A stretch of 64,000 bases of DNA from CAMDTE01 sp034679985 (GCA_034679985.1 JAXITR010000006.1:4764-68763), one strand, 5' to 3'. Positions 54,272-63,144 are shown, counted from the stretch's first letter. Notes: generated by a model from the sequence alone, not told the origin. Program-made: numbers and translations.

Positions 54272-55083
54272 TTTTGAATTTTATCCAAATACGCACGTTC
54301 TTCCGCAGAAAGCGATTCCACGCCGTCGCGGCTGATTTTGTCCAAGACGGCATTCAAGCGCGCCTCGGGGTCTCGGAGGCCTTCCAAGACGTTGCGGGAG
54401 TTTTTTTGCCCTCCGGGCACCAAGCGCAGGTGGGGGGAGGTTCGTGGGCGTTTGAATCCGTTGAACGATACGGTCCAAAGTCCCAACACCTGTCCTCCGG
54501 CACCCAATGCAAAACCGGAGAGGTGCGCCCAGGCAGATAAATCGTAGCCCACGGCAAAAGCAAGGTCCACCGCCAGCATCAAAGCGGAAAGGGCGTAGAG
54601 AGGTACCCACCAGAAGGCCAGTTTGGTTTGGAATCGGGGTTGACGAACGGTTAGGGCACCCAGTACGGCGGTAGTTCCCGCAGAGGCTCCCACCAGTTGG
54701 TGGAGCGGGCCATCTGTTGCGCTCAAGGCCAAAAACGCAAAGGCTCCGGCCGCGGCACCCGCCAGGAACAGCCACCAGGGAGAACTGTGGCCGCGTCGAT
54801 CTTCCCAAGCATGCCCCACAAAATGAAGGATCAGCAGGTTCCACAGGGCGTGGTAGAGGTCCGCGTGCAAAAAAGCATAGGAAAGCCACTTCCAGGGCTT
54901 CCAAAAGTCTTCCGCGCCCAAGGCCCAAAGGTTTTGCCAGCCCAGCGAAAGGTTGCTACCGGAGATGCGGTCTGCAGCGATCAGAACGTACTGAACCGCC
55001 ACCAAGGCTACCAACGTGCCCAAGAGCAAATCGGTCCCGCTGGAGGAAGCCAAACGGCGTCGGACGGATGCAGCGAAGTTCAC
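54268..55083 (-). CDS. Rhomboid-family intramembrane serine protease (first of two)
   Basis: 271 residues, about six membrane helices. The catalytic serine is Ser134 in LVGASAGTTAV, with the catalytic histidine at 187 in WAHLSGFALG. It cleaves membrane protein helices. The C-terminal part (about 205-271) is soluble, with a helix SLSAEERAYLDKIQK. It is the neighbour of the second rhomboid at 55125-55799, 41 bases away. Overlaps the EEP gene. Confidence 0.88.
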   Translation of the reverse strand: MNFAASVRRRLASSSGTDLLLGTLVALVAVQYVLIAADRISGSNLSLGWQNLWALGAEDFWKPWKWLSYAFLHADLYHALWNLLILHFVGHAWEDRRGHSSPWWLFLAGAAAGAFAFLALSATDGPLHQLVGASAGTTAVLGALTVRQPRFQTKLAFWWVPLYALSALMLAVDLAFAVGYDLSAWAHLSGFALGAGGQVLGLWTVSFNGFKRPRTSPHLRLVPGGQKNSRNVLEGLRDPEARLNAVLDKISRDGVESLSAEERAYLDKIQK

Positions 55084-55124
55084 GGAGGGCGATTCTTAGC
55101 GGTGAGTGGTTGGAACGTCAGGAT

Positions 55125-55799
55125 TTAAAACCGATAGGCGTTGCTTCGCCAGCGTTTGATCAACAAGAAACCAAAAAGCATGCCGCCCAAGTGGGCAAAG
55201 TGAGCGATGTTGGAACCGGAGTTGGAGAGCCCAGAGAACAACTCAAACAAACCGTAAATGGCCACGAAGTACTTGGCCTTGATGGGCAGCAAAAAGTACA
55301 CGTAGATTTCTTGGTTGGGGAAGGTCATTCCGTAGGCCAGCAGCAGGCCAAAAACCGCTCCAGACGCTCCCACCGTCGGAACTTGAAAGAGATCATTGAG
55401 GTAGGCAATGGCCTCCCCGTCCCCCAGTTCGGCGAAGGGCAACACCTGGTAGTAATCCCAGGCCATGACGCCCAGGTGGCACGCGGCCGCGCCCAGTCCG
55501 GTGATGAGGTAGTAGGTCAAAAAGCGCTTGGGTCCCCACAGGTTTTCCATGGGGGTGCCAAACATCCACAATGCCAGCATGTTGGAGAACAGGTGGCCGA
55601 AGGAGCCGTGCATGAACAGGTGGGTAAACAGCTGGTACGGCTCAAAAAAGGGCGAGGCGGGAAAAAACAACCCCAGCATTCCCACCAGGTCCAAACCGCG
55701 GGATTCCAAAACGACGGTCCCCAGGAAAAAAAGACTGTTGAGGATCAACAGGTTTTTAACCACGGGGGGGAGTAGGGAGAAGGTGGTAGGTCGGTACAT
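55125..55799 (-). CDS. Rhomboid-family intramembrane serine protease (second of two)
   Basis: 224 residues, six membrane helices. Ser146 in TVGASGAVFGLLLAYG and His203 in HFAHLGGMLFG complete the catalytic dyad; the LFMHGSFGHLFSNMLALWMFG stretch is the conserved helix 2. The ATG at 55799 follows the mutL stop by four bases. Paralogue of the next gene, but not closely similar. Confidence 0.9.
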   Translation of the reverse strand: MYRPTTFSLLPPVVKNLLILNSLFFLGTVVLESRGLDLVGMLGLFFPASPFFEPYQLFTHLFMHGSFGHLFSNMLALWMFGTPMENLWGPKRFLTYYLITGLGAAACHLGVMAWDYYQVLPFAELGDGEAIAYLNDLFQVPTVGASGAVFGLLLAYGMTFPNQEIYVYFLLPIKAKYFVAIYGLFELFSGLSNSGSNIAHFAHLGGMLFGFLLIKRWRSNAYRF

Positions 55800-55803
55800 G
55801 CTC

Positions 55804-57642
55804 TTAGTTGAATTGATGGTCCAGGGTCGGGGCGTCCAGCAAAAGGGCCACGGCGCGGCCGGAGGGGTCGTGCCAGCGGTGGTGGCATTGGCGCCAGCGT
55901 TCCACCAGCAGCATTTGTTCTTCCGTTCGCAGTTGCGTGGGTTTGGCGCCGCGGGTGTGGTGGGCCAGCTGCCACAGGGCGCCTTGTGCGGGGTCCGGCT
56001 GATCGCCCGTGTCCGTGCGCAAAAAATCCAACAGGGCAGACTCCGCACCTTCCGCGGGAAGAACGGCCGGCAATCCCGTCAGCGATAGGCCGTCTGCGGT
56101 CCACTCCCAGGCAAAGCCCAAGGCGCGGAGCGTTGGGGCTTGTGCGTCCAGTGAATTTTTATCTGAGGGGCTCAGTGGCAATTCCAGTGGAAACAGCAGT
56201 TGTTGGCTGGCCGACGATTCTCCGCCCCAGGCGCGCAGGAGCGATTCGTAGGCCAAGACCTGCTGCACGCGCGGCAAATGGAGCACGGCCAATCCCTCTT
56301 CGGAAAGGGCCATGAGGTAGGGGTCTTTCCAAGGGGTCACCCATTCGGACGCTCCGTTTTGCGGGGTCTGTGCCGGCGCAAAAGAGGGCGTTCCGGGTTC
56401 ACCGGGGGCGTAGGGATCTGGTGCGGCGGCTTCCTCCCAAGACCACTGGCGTTCCGGATGAGCCGTGGTGCGGTAACCGGTATTGGGAGCGTGTGCTGCG
56501 AACGAACGCGGGTGGGTGCCATCCGTTCCCCCGTTGGCGGGGGCAAATGGATTGAAGTTGGGGTTGATGTCCAACGCGGGCGGCATGGGACGCGGGGCAT
56601 TGGGCTGCAGGGGAGGCGTTTGGAAGGCCTGCATGGATTCAAAGTCCAGCGCGGGCGCCACCTGGTGCTGCCCCAAGGCGTGTTTCACGGCGGAGCGCAC
56701 CACGGCGTACACGGCGCGTTCGTCGTCAAATTTTACTTCGGTTTTAGCGGGGTGCACGTTCACGTCGATGCGCGCGGGATCCACCGTCAAATGCAGCACG
56801 TAGGCGGGGTGGTTGCCCTCGGGGACCAATCCGTCAAAGGCGTCCTGTACGGCGCGGTGCAGGTAGGGGCTGCGCACGGTCCGACGGTTCACAAACCAGT
56901 GCTGATCTCCGCGCGTTTTGCGGGCGTGTTCGGGCCTAAAAATGAAGCCGTTGATTTCCACCACGTCCGTCTTTTCCGCCACCGGCACCACGCGTTCGTT
57001 GGTTTTCTTGCCCAATACGTGCAAGAGGCGGGAACGGTCGTTTTCCGATTCCAAATGAAATTCTTCGCGCCCGTTGTGTTCCAGGGTAAAGGCTACGTGC
57101 GGATGCGCCAGCGCCAACCCCACAAAGGCGTCCAGGATGGCCTTCCACTCCACGGCGTCGGTTTTTAAAAACTGCCGGCGCGCGGGTACGTTGAAAAATA
57201 AATTGCGCACCACCAAGTGGGTGCCCACGGGGCCCGGACGTTCTTCGCTCAGCACTTCGCGGCCGCCTTCCAGCACCAAATGCGTGGCCAAAGCAGCGTT
57301 TGACGTCCGGGTGGTGCATTCCACGCGGGACACCGCGGCAATGGAGGCAAGTGCTTCGCCTCGGAAGCCCATGGTGGTCAATTGATACAAGTCGTCGGCC
57401 TCGCGCAACTTGCTGGTGGCGTGGCGTGCAAACGCAAGTTGAACCTGGGAAGCGGCAATGCCTTGCCCGTTGTCCGTAAACGACAGCGTCGTGCGCCCGG
57501 AGTCCACCACAGAAAGGCCAATGCGCGTAGCACCGGCGTCTAAAGCATTTTCCACCAATTCCTTGACCACGGAGGCCGGTCGCTGCACGACCTCACCGGC
57601 CGCAATTTGGTTGGCGACGTGTTCCGGCAGGAGTTGGATCAT
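55804..57642 (-). CDS. mutL: DNA mismatch repair protein MutL, endonuclease motif missing
   Basis: 612 residues. The GHKL ATPase domain is intact: ELVENALDAGATR (residues 28-40), DNGQGI (57-62) and TMGFRGEALASI (90-101). The C-terminal domain is recognisable (ESLLRAWGG, SQQLLFPLELPLS), but the metal-binding DQHAxxE motif is replaced by HLPRVQQ at about residues 455-461. The late CPHGRP-type metal motif is also absent (CHHRWHDPSGRAV). So this MutL probably lacks nuclease activity. ATG 57642 gives the standard MIQLLPEHV start and an ATGA overlap with the small upstream gene. Confidence 0.93.
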   Translation of the reverse strand: MIQLLPEHVANQIAAGEVVQRPASVVKELVENALDAGATRIGLSVVDSGRTTLSFTDNGQGIAASQVQLAFARHATSKLREADDLYQLTTMGFRGEALASIAAVSRVECTTRTSNAALATHLVLEGGREVLSEERPGPVGTHLVVRNLFFNVPARRQFLKTDAVEWKAILDAFVGLALAHPHVAFTLEHNGREEFHLESENDRSRLLHVLGKKTNERVVPVAEKTDVVEINGFIFRPEHARKTRGDQHWFVNRRTVRSPYLHRAVQDAFDGLVPEGNHPAYVLHLTVDPARIDVNVHPAKTEVKFDDERAVYAVVRSAVKHALGQHQVAPALDFESMQAFQTPPLQPNAPRPMPPALDINPNFNPFAPANGGTDGTHPRSFAAHAPNTGYRTTAHPERQWSWEEAAAPDPYAPGEPGTPSFAPAQTPQNGASEWVTPWKDPYLMALSEEGLAVLHLPRVQQVLAYESLLRAWGGESSASQQLLFPLELPLSPSDKNSLDAQAPTLRALGFAWEWTADGLSLTGLPAVLPAEGAESALLDFLRTDTGDQPDPAQGALWQLAHHTRGAKPTQLRTEEQMLLVERWRQCHHRWHDPSGRAVALLLDAPTLDHQFN

Positions 57643-57902
57643 TGGCCCGAGACGTATTGAATGAACGCCCACACGAGCAGTGCACCTAAAACCAAACGGT
57701 ACAGGGTGCGACCAGACAAAGGCTGAGCCGTTTGCTTGGATTTCCAGGCCTCGCGCATTCGAGCCCGACGCTCATTTTCGGCGTCCAATTGGCCGCCGCG
57801 CAAGCGTTCCAACCGCTCTTTACGCTCGTCGTAGAAGCGCGGTTGGTACTGAAATCCACGGGGTTTGCGTACCCGAAAGAACGAACCGTTTAAAATTCCC
57901 AT
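57639..57902 (-). CDS. Small membrane-anchored protein upstream of mutL
   Basis: 87 residues. Basic N-terminus (FRVRKPRGFQYQPRFYDERKERLERLRGG), a charged helix, and one C-terminal membrane helix (TLYRLVLGALLVWAFIQYVSG). Similar proteins before mutL in flavobacteria are often labelled riboflavin synthase beta subunit, a name with no support in this sequence. Function unknown. First gene of the mutL-rhomboid-rhomboid-EEP operon, joined to mutL by ATGA. Confidence 0.7.
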   Translation of the reverse strand: MGILNGSFFRVRKPRGFQYQPRFYDERKERLERLRGGQLDAENERRARMREAWKSKQTAQPLSGRTLYRLVLGALLVWAFIQYVSGQ

Positions 57903-57922
57903 GATTTTAGCAGCATTGACCT

Positions 57923-57930
57923 CAAAGATA
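57923..57930 (-). promoter_or_regulatory. -7 box for the mutL operon
   Basis: TATCTTTG on the minus strand, 20 bases before the ATG at 57902. Exact consensus. Confidence 0.55.
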
Positions 57931-57944
57931 GCATGATTTCACCC

Positions 57945-57952
57945 TACTTTTC
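57945..57952 (+). promoter_or_regulatory. -7-like box for the GH3 gene, three bases from ATG
   Basis: TACTTTTC, one base off TAnnTTTG, three bases before the ATG at 57956. Divergent from the mutL-operon box. Confidence 0.35.
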
Positions 57953-57955
57953 GGG

Positions 57956-60880
57956 ATGATTTCCTCTCTTCGATTTGCCTCCGGGTTCTTGCTGTTTTTG
58001 AGTGCGTTGGGTTGCCAAGCACAAAAGCCCGCCCCTTGGGTGTACGACACGCCCGAGTCCCGTTTGTACGCGCAAAAACAATTGGCGTCCCTGACCGACG
58101 CAGAAAAGGTTGGCCAACTCTTTATGGTGGCTGCCTATTCCAACAAAGGACCGGAACACGCGGCGTTGTTGGAACGGTACGTTAGAGAACACCATTTGGG
58201 TGGCGTCATCTTCATGCAAGGTGGGCCCGGCAGGCAGTTTGCCTTGAATCAAAAACTGCAATCCGCAGCAAAAATCCCTTTGCTCGTGGCCATGGACGCG
58301 GAGTGGGATTTGGGTATGCGTTTGGATTCCACCACCCGGCTTCCGTGGCCCATGACCCTGGGAGCAACCCAGGACTCTTCCCTGGCCTTCGCCTACGGAC
58401 AAACCATCGGACGGCACGCGCGGCGCTTGGGCGTCCACATCAACTTCGGTCCTGTACTGGACGTCAACACCAATCCGGCCAATCCCATCATCGGTCAGCG
58501 CTCGTTTGGCCAAGAAATCGGCTCGGTGGTGCCCTTGGCCCACGGTTATTTGAAAGGACAACAAGATGCGGGCGCGATGGACTGCGTCAAGCATTTCCCG
58601 GGCCACGGCGATACGGATTCCGACTCCCACAAAACCCTGCCCACGGTAGCGCGCAACCGCGCGGCGCTGGATTCGGTGGAGTTGCGTCCGTACCGCGAGC
58701 TGTTGCCGTTTGCGGGAAGCGTGATGGTGGCGCACCTGAACGTCCCGGCTTTGGATCCGTCGGGCCGATCGTCCTCACTTTCCCCTCTTGTAGTCAACGG
58801 CCTGCTTCGCAAGGAGTTGGGCTATTCCGGTTTGGTGTTTACCGACGCCCTCAACATGCGGGGCGCGGCGGACGGTGCGCCCACGGGGCCGCTGGAAGAA
58901 TTGGCCCTCCGGGCCGGCAACGACGTTTTGCTTTTTTCCGAGGATTTTCCCAAGGCAGCCGCCCACCTTTTGGCCGCCGTCCAAAAAGACCGTTCCCTAC
59001 GCCAGCGCCTAGAGGAATCCGTCGAGCGCATTTTGATGGCCAAGTACCATTTGGTGGTGGCACCCCAACAAGCAGCGGGATATTCGGCGCCGGTCCGCGA
59101 TGGGCTGGAGCGGGACCTCAACGATGCGCAAGCTCAGTCGTTGACGGCTGAAATATTTGCGCGCGCCCTGACTGTTGCCCGCGCACAATCTTCGTTTGAC
59201 GTTCGTTCCGGTACCTGGGGGTCGGCCGAGGTTGCCGTGCTTCAAGTAGGCAATAAAGCGGATGTAGTTTCCAATCCCGAAGGCAGTGCGCGTGTGCACA
59301 ACGGGACGTTGACGGCAGAACGAATGGAACAGTTGGTTCGTGCCACAAACGGGCAACCGGTGGTTTTGGAGCACCGCACGTCCAACGACAGTCCTTGGAA
59401 GAGTGCCGGGGTTCCGGATGGATTTGCCGCATTGGTACAACGTTTGGCGCCACAGGGGGTGGTGGTGGTGCATTACGGAAGTCCGTACGGCATTCGCAAT
59501 CAGAATTTTGCGGGCGCTCAAGCGGTGTTGGTGGCGTACCAAAACCATCCGGCGGCCACCCAGGCTGTTCGGGCTTTTTTGCGCGGCGAGCGCTCCGCAA
59601 CGGGGGTATTGCCGGTGGATTTGGGGTTGGGCCAGCGCGCGGGGTCGGCGCAGCCGATCCCCGCGCGCGGCCGCACCGTTCCGTCCACACCGGAGCAGGC
59701 CGGCTTCCGGTCCGGTTTGGAGCAAGCCATCGACGCCATTGCGGAAGAAGGTCTCCGCGCCCGGGCCTATCCGGGTTGCCAGGTGGTGGTGGTCCGCAAC
59801 GGCAAAATTGCGGTAAGCAAAGGCTACGGAACCTTGGACTACCGCGATGCGTCCGCCGAGGTGACCCCGCAGACCGTCTACGACGTGGCCTCGCTCACCA
59901 AAATTCTGGGCACCGTCAGTGCTTTGTTGGTGGCGGATCGGCAGGGTTGGTTCCGTCCGGAAGACCGAATGGACGCGCTTTTGCCGGAGCTCAAAAACAC
60001 CCCGTTGGGTGCTGCACGCGCCGTGGAGGTGCTGACGCACCAAGCCGGCCTCCCGGCCGGCTGGCCCTTTGATCAACACGTTTTGCTGAACGGCGCTCCG
60101 GATCCGTACTGGTTGTCTAACGTTCGAACCGACGTACACACCCGGCAAGCAACGGACTCTTTGTGGGTGCGCAACACCTGGCCAGATACCGCTGTGGCCC
60201 GCATCGCGCGCATCCCGTTGGGGCCAAAAACGTATCTGTATTCTGATTTAGGTTACTATCTTTTCCAACGTTTTCTGGAACGAAAATCAGGCGTGCCGTT
60301 GCAGCAGTTTGTGCGCGAACAGGTTTGGGAACCGGCCGAAATTGAATCGCTGGTATACGGTCCGTTGCTGGGAACGTCGGAGGCCTTCCGGGCCCGGACG
60401 GCGCCCACGGAGCAGGTTAAAGACTACCGTCGGGGCGAGTTGCGCGGAACGGTGCACGATCCCGGAGCCGCACTGATGGGCGGCGTTGCGGGGCATGCAG
60501 GTATTTTTGGCACCGCGGAGGGGGTGGCCGCGGCCATGGAATTATTTTTGTCCCGCGGCGAAGTAGGTTCCGGAAGAATTTTCTCCGACGAGGACGTGCG
60601 TGCCTACACTTCGTGTTTTTACTGCCCCACCAACCGACGCGGCATTGGGTTTGACAAACGTCCCGCAGACGGAGAAGGACCCACCTGCGGATGCGTCTCC
60701 TTGGAGAGCTTTGGCCACACCGGTTTCACCGGAACCTTTGCTTGGGCCGACCCCAAAACCCAAACGGTCTACGTTTTCTTGTCCAACCGAATCCATCCCA
60801 GCGCAACCAATAAAAAGTTGTCGTCGATGAACATACGGACGCGTATTCAACAAGTAATTCAAGACCACATACAACCATGA
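57956..60880 (+). CDS. GH3 beta-N-acetylhexosaminidase-like protein fused to a beta-lactamase-fold domain
   Basis: 974 residues. A signal peptide ends in a lipobox-like ALGC (Cys20). The GH3 domain (about 35-400) has the KHFPGHGDTDSDSH motif of NagZ-type enzymes and the nucleophile aspartate in VFTDALNMRGA. NagZ enzymes remove N-acetylglucosamine from peptidoglycan pieces. A middle domain resembles the GH3 C-terminal sandwich. The last 390 residues form a serine beta-lactamase/penicillin-binding-like fold: SLTK (SxxK), YSDLGYYLF (YxN-type) and HTGFTG. The fusion suggests cell-wall cleavage followed by peptide processing. This fusion is known in Bacteroidota; substrates are inferred. Confidence 0.88.
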   Translation: MISSLRFASGFLLFLSALGCQAQKPAPWVYDTPESRLYAQKQLASLTDAEKVGQLFMVAAYSNKGPEHAALLERYVREHHLGGVIFMQGGPGRQFALNQKLQSAAKIPLLVAMDAEWDLGMRLDSTTRLPWPMTLGATQDSSLAFAYGQTIGRHARRLGVHINFGPVLDVNTNPANPIIGQRSFGQEIGSVVPLAHGYLKGQQDAGAMDCVKHFPGHGDTDSDSHKTLPTVARNRAALDSVELRPYRELLPFAGSVMVAHLNVPALDPSGRSSSLSPLVVNGLLRKELGYSGLVFTDALNMRGAADGAPTGPLEELALRAGNDVLLFSEDFPKAAAHLLAAVQKDRSLRQRLEESVERILMAKYHLVVAPQQAAGYSAPVRDGLERDLNDAQAQSLTAEIFARALTVARAQSSFDVRSGTWGSAEVAVLQVGNKADVVSNPEGSARVHNGTLTAERMEQLVRATNGQPVVLEHRTSNDSPWKSAGVPDGFAALVQRLAPQGVVVVHYGSPYGIRNQNFAGAQAVLVAYQNHPAATQAVRAFLRGERSATGVLPVDLGLGQRAGSAQPIPARGRTVPSTPEQAGFRSGLEQAIDAIAEEGLRARAYPGCQVVVVRNGKIAVSKGYGTLDYRDASAEVTPQTVYDVASLTKILGTVSALLVADRQGWFRPEDRMDALLPELKNTPLGAARAVEVLTHQAGLPAGWPFDQHVLLNGAPDPYWLSNVRTDVHTRQATDSLWVRNTWPDTAVARIARIPLGPKTYLYSDLGYYLFQRFLERKSGVPLQQFVREQVWEPAEIESLVYGPLLGTSEAFRARTAPTEQVKDYRRGELRGTVHDPGAALMGGVAGHAGIFGTAEGVAAAMELFLSRGEVGSGRIFSDEDVRAYTSCFYCPTNRRGIGFDKRPADGEGPTCGCVSLESFGHTGFTGTFAWADPKTQTVYVFLSNRIHPSATNKKLSSMNIRTRIQQVIQDHIQP

Positions 60881-61578
60881 GCCCTGCCCTTCGTCGCGCT
60901 TTTGTTGGGCTTCTAAAAACGGGGTGTGTCGCTTTGCTTTGGGGCCTGGCACCGTCGGCCCACGCAGCGTTCCCCCAGAATGCCGAAGTGTTTTGTGCAC
61001 TCGGGGACACCGTGCCTCAGTCTTTGGTGCCGAAGCAACCTTTGGGGTACAACCAGTACGACGCGGAGATGCAACGCGAAGGTTTGTGGGTCATCTCGTA
61101 TCCCAACGGTCTTCCCCGCCAATGGGACACCTACGCAGACGACCGTTTGAACGGCCCGTCTTTGGAATGGAGTCCCAGCGGCCAATTGCTGGCGGTGCGG
61201 TACTACAAAGACGGTTTGCTGGACAGCGCGGAGCTTTTGCTGGACCACTCCGGGCAGTGGGTGCAGCACGCGCACTACCGGGCTGGGCAATGGCACGGCA
61301 CCGTAACCACCTTTTACGGCAACGGAAAACCCAAAGAACAGCGCACCTACGAGCACGGCGTTTTGAGTGGAATTTCCACGTGGTTTTACGACAACGGCAA
61401 CCCCATGGCGCAGTACCCGTATGTTGCGGGTAAAAAACAAGGGAGGGCGCAGTATTTTTACGACAACGGAGTTCTGGAAAAAAACGAATGGTTTGAGGAT
61501 AATCTTTCCGTTCGTTGGGAGTCGTTCGATTTGGACGGAAAACAAACGGGGTCGGGAAAAATCAAAAAAAATCCATGA
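60877..61578 (+). CDS. Secreted MORN-repeat protein
   Basis: 233 residues. A signal peptide (about 1-31, ending SAHAA) is followed by several MORN-type repeats (YPNGLPRQWDTYADDRLNG, WHGTVTTFYGNGKPKEQRTY, STWFYDNGNPMAQYPYVAG, AQYFYDNGVLEKNEWFED). Such repeats are often labelled YwqK-type antitoxin, which is not supported here. It overlaps the GH3 stop (60877-60880) and the bshA start (61575-61578), both ATGA. Function unknown. Confidence 0.75.
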   Translation: MSPALRRAFVGLLKTGCVALLWGLAPSAHAAFPQNAEVFCALGDTVPQSLVPKQPLGYNQYDAEMQREGLWVISYPNGLPRQWDTYADDRLNGPSLEWSPSGQLLAVRYYKDGLLDSAELLLDHSGQWVQHAHYRAGQWHGTVTTFYGNGKPKEQRTYEHGVLSGISTWFYDNGNPMAQYPYVAGKKQGRAQYFYDNGVLEKNEWFEDNLSVRWESFDLDGKQTGSGKIKKNP

Positions 61579-62741
61579 AAATAGGCATCGTTTGTTACCC
61601 CACCTTTGGGGGAAGTGGCGTAGTGGCGACAGAGTTGGGGTCTTGGATGGCGCGCCAAGGGTGCGAAGTACATTTCATTACCTACAGCCAGCCGGTGCGT
61701 TTGGACATGCTCCAAGGCAACATTTTCTACCACGAGGTCAACGTGCACGATTACCCCTTGTTTCAGTATCAACCCTACGAGTTGGCGTTGTCCAGCAAGA
61801 TGGTGGACACCGTAGTTCGCGAGCAACTGGACTTGCTGCACGTCCACTACGCCATTCCGCACGCTTATGCGGCGTACATGGCGAAACAAATTTTAGCAGA
61901 CCGCGGCATCCACATTCCGGTGGTGACCACCTTGCACGGAACGGACATCACCCTGGTGGGTCGCAATCCTTCCTATTCTCCTGCCGTAACGTTTAGCATT
62001 GAGCACTCGGACGCGGTGACTGCCGTTTCGGAAAGCCTTCGTCGGGAAACCATCGATTTGTTTGGAATCAAGCGACCCATTCAGGTCATTCCCAACTTTG
62101 TGGAAATGGAGCGATACGGTCAGCCGGACGCCGCCCTTCGGGCCCATTTAGCCCCGGCAGATCAAAAAATTGTAGTGCACGTCAGCAACTTCCGCAAAGT
62201 AAAACGCATTGCAGACGTGGTTGAGATTTTTGCCCGCGTCCACGCCCAAGTACGGTGCAAACTCGTAATGGTGGGCGACGGCCCCGAGCGGGAGCCTGCG
62301 GAAAATCGGGTTCGGGAATTGGGCATTGAAAAAGACGTGGTCTTTTTGGGCAAAATGGTGGACGTGGAGCAGATTCTGGTTCAGGCCGACCTCTTTTTGC
62401 TGCCGTCGGAAATGGAGAGTTTTGGCCTGGCGGCACTGGAAGCCATGGCCGCGGGGTTGCCGGTGGTGGCCTCCCAAGCTGGAGGCATTTGTGAGGTGGT
62501 TCAAAACGGGACTACCGGTTTAACTTCACCGGTGGGCGACGTGGCTGCCATGGCAGAGCAGTCCATCCGCATTCTAACCGACCCCGCATTGGCAGCGCGT
62601 TTTGCGGCAGCTGCCCGATTGCGGGCCAGCGAATTTGCCATTGAGAACGTAGCCAAGCAGTACTACGACGTTTATCTGCCGTTGGTAGAGGCGGCGCAGG
62701 AGCGAATGCACGGAAAAAAAGTCCGGTTAAAACCTTGTTGA
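61575..62741 (+). CDS. bshA: N-acetyl-alpha-D-glucosaminyl L-malate synthase
   Basis: 388 residues. GT4-family glycosyltransferase that joins UDP-GlcNAc and L-malate, first step of bacillithiol. Opens MKIGIVCYPTFGGSGVVATELG. Acceptor and donor regions include HVHYAIPHAYAAYMA and the GT4 motif ESFGLAALEAMAAGLPVVAS. ATG 61575 is set by the ATGA overlap and gives the usual BshA start. Bacillithiol protects against oxidative and electrophile stress. bshB and bshC are not in the window. Confidence 0.93.
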   Translation: MKIGIVCYPTFGGSGVVATELGSWMARQGCEVHFITYSQPVRLDMLQGNIFYHEVNVHDYPLFQYQPYELALSSKMVDTVVREQLDLLHVHYAIPHAYAAYMAKQILADRGIHIPVVTTLHGTDITLVGRNPSYSPAVTFSIEHSDAVTAVSESLRRETIDLFGIKRPIQVIPNFVEMERYGQPDAALRAHLAPADQKIVVHVSNFRKVKRIADVVEIFARVHAQVRCKLVMVGDGPEREPAENRVRELGIEKDVVFLGKMVDVEQILVQADLFLLPSEMESFGLAALEAMAAGLPVVASQAGGICEVVQNGTTGLTSPVGDVAAMAEQSIRILTDPALAARFAAAARLRASEFAIENVAKQYYDVYLPLVEAAQERMHGKKVRLKPC

Positions 62742-62742
62742 A

Positions 62743-63144
62743 ATGGCAAAAAAAACCATTTTGAGCAGCGGGCCTTCCGCAGATAATCCTTTTGCAGCTG
62801 CCTTATCCCAAGCATTGGGGGGCTACACCCCGGATCCAAATTCAGGAGCCGGGATGGAAGAGGAAACCGATGCGGAGGGCGAAGCCTTGCGCGGCTGGGT
62901 ACACATTGGATTTGAAAAAAAGGGCCGTGCTGGAAAAACGGTGACCACCTTGGAGTTTGTGGACCTTGAAGCCGCCGATGGCGGCAGCGAAGCGGCCTCC
63001 CAGTGGGTCAAAAAACTCAAAACCCACTGCGGAGTGGGCGGTTCTGTAGATGGAACCTGGGCTTTGCTTCAAGGGGACGTGCGCAACGCCGTGGAGGCCC
63101 AATTAAAAAAATGGGGTTTCCGCACCAAACGCATTGGTGGTTAA
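62743..63144 (+). CDS. SUI1/YciH-family translation factor
   Basis: 133 residues. The C-terminal SUI1 domain (about 50-133) has KKGRAGKTVTTLEFVDLE and WVKKLKTHCGVGGSVDG, followed by ALLQGDVRNAVEAQLKKWGF, which fit the eIF1-like fold. Bacterial YciH can affect start-codon choice but its role is unsettled. The first 45 residues are variable. Begins one base after the bshA stop. Confidence 0.88.
   Translation: MAKKTILSSGPSADNPFAAALSQALGGYTPDPNSGAGMEEETDAEGEALRGWVHIGFEKKGRAGKTVTTLEFVDLEAADGGSEAASQWVKKLKTHCGVGGSVDGTWALLQGDVRNAVEAQLKKWGFRTKRIGG

Noticed and set aside
60877..61578. MORN protein as a toxin-antitoxin antitoxin (YwqK label)
   Set aside because: It has a signal peptide and no toxin gene beside it; the label comes from repeat similarity only.
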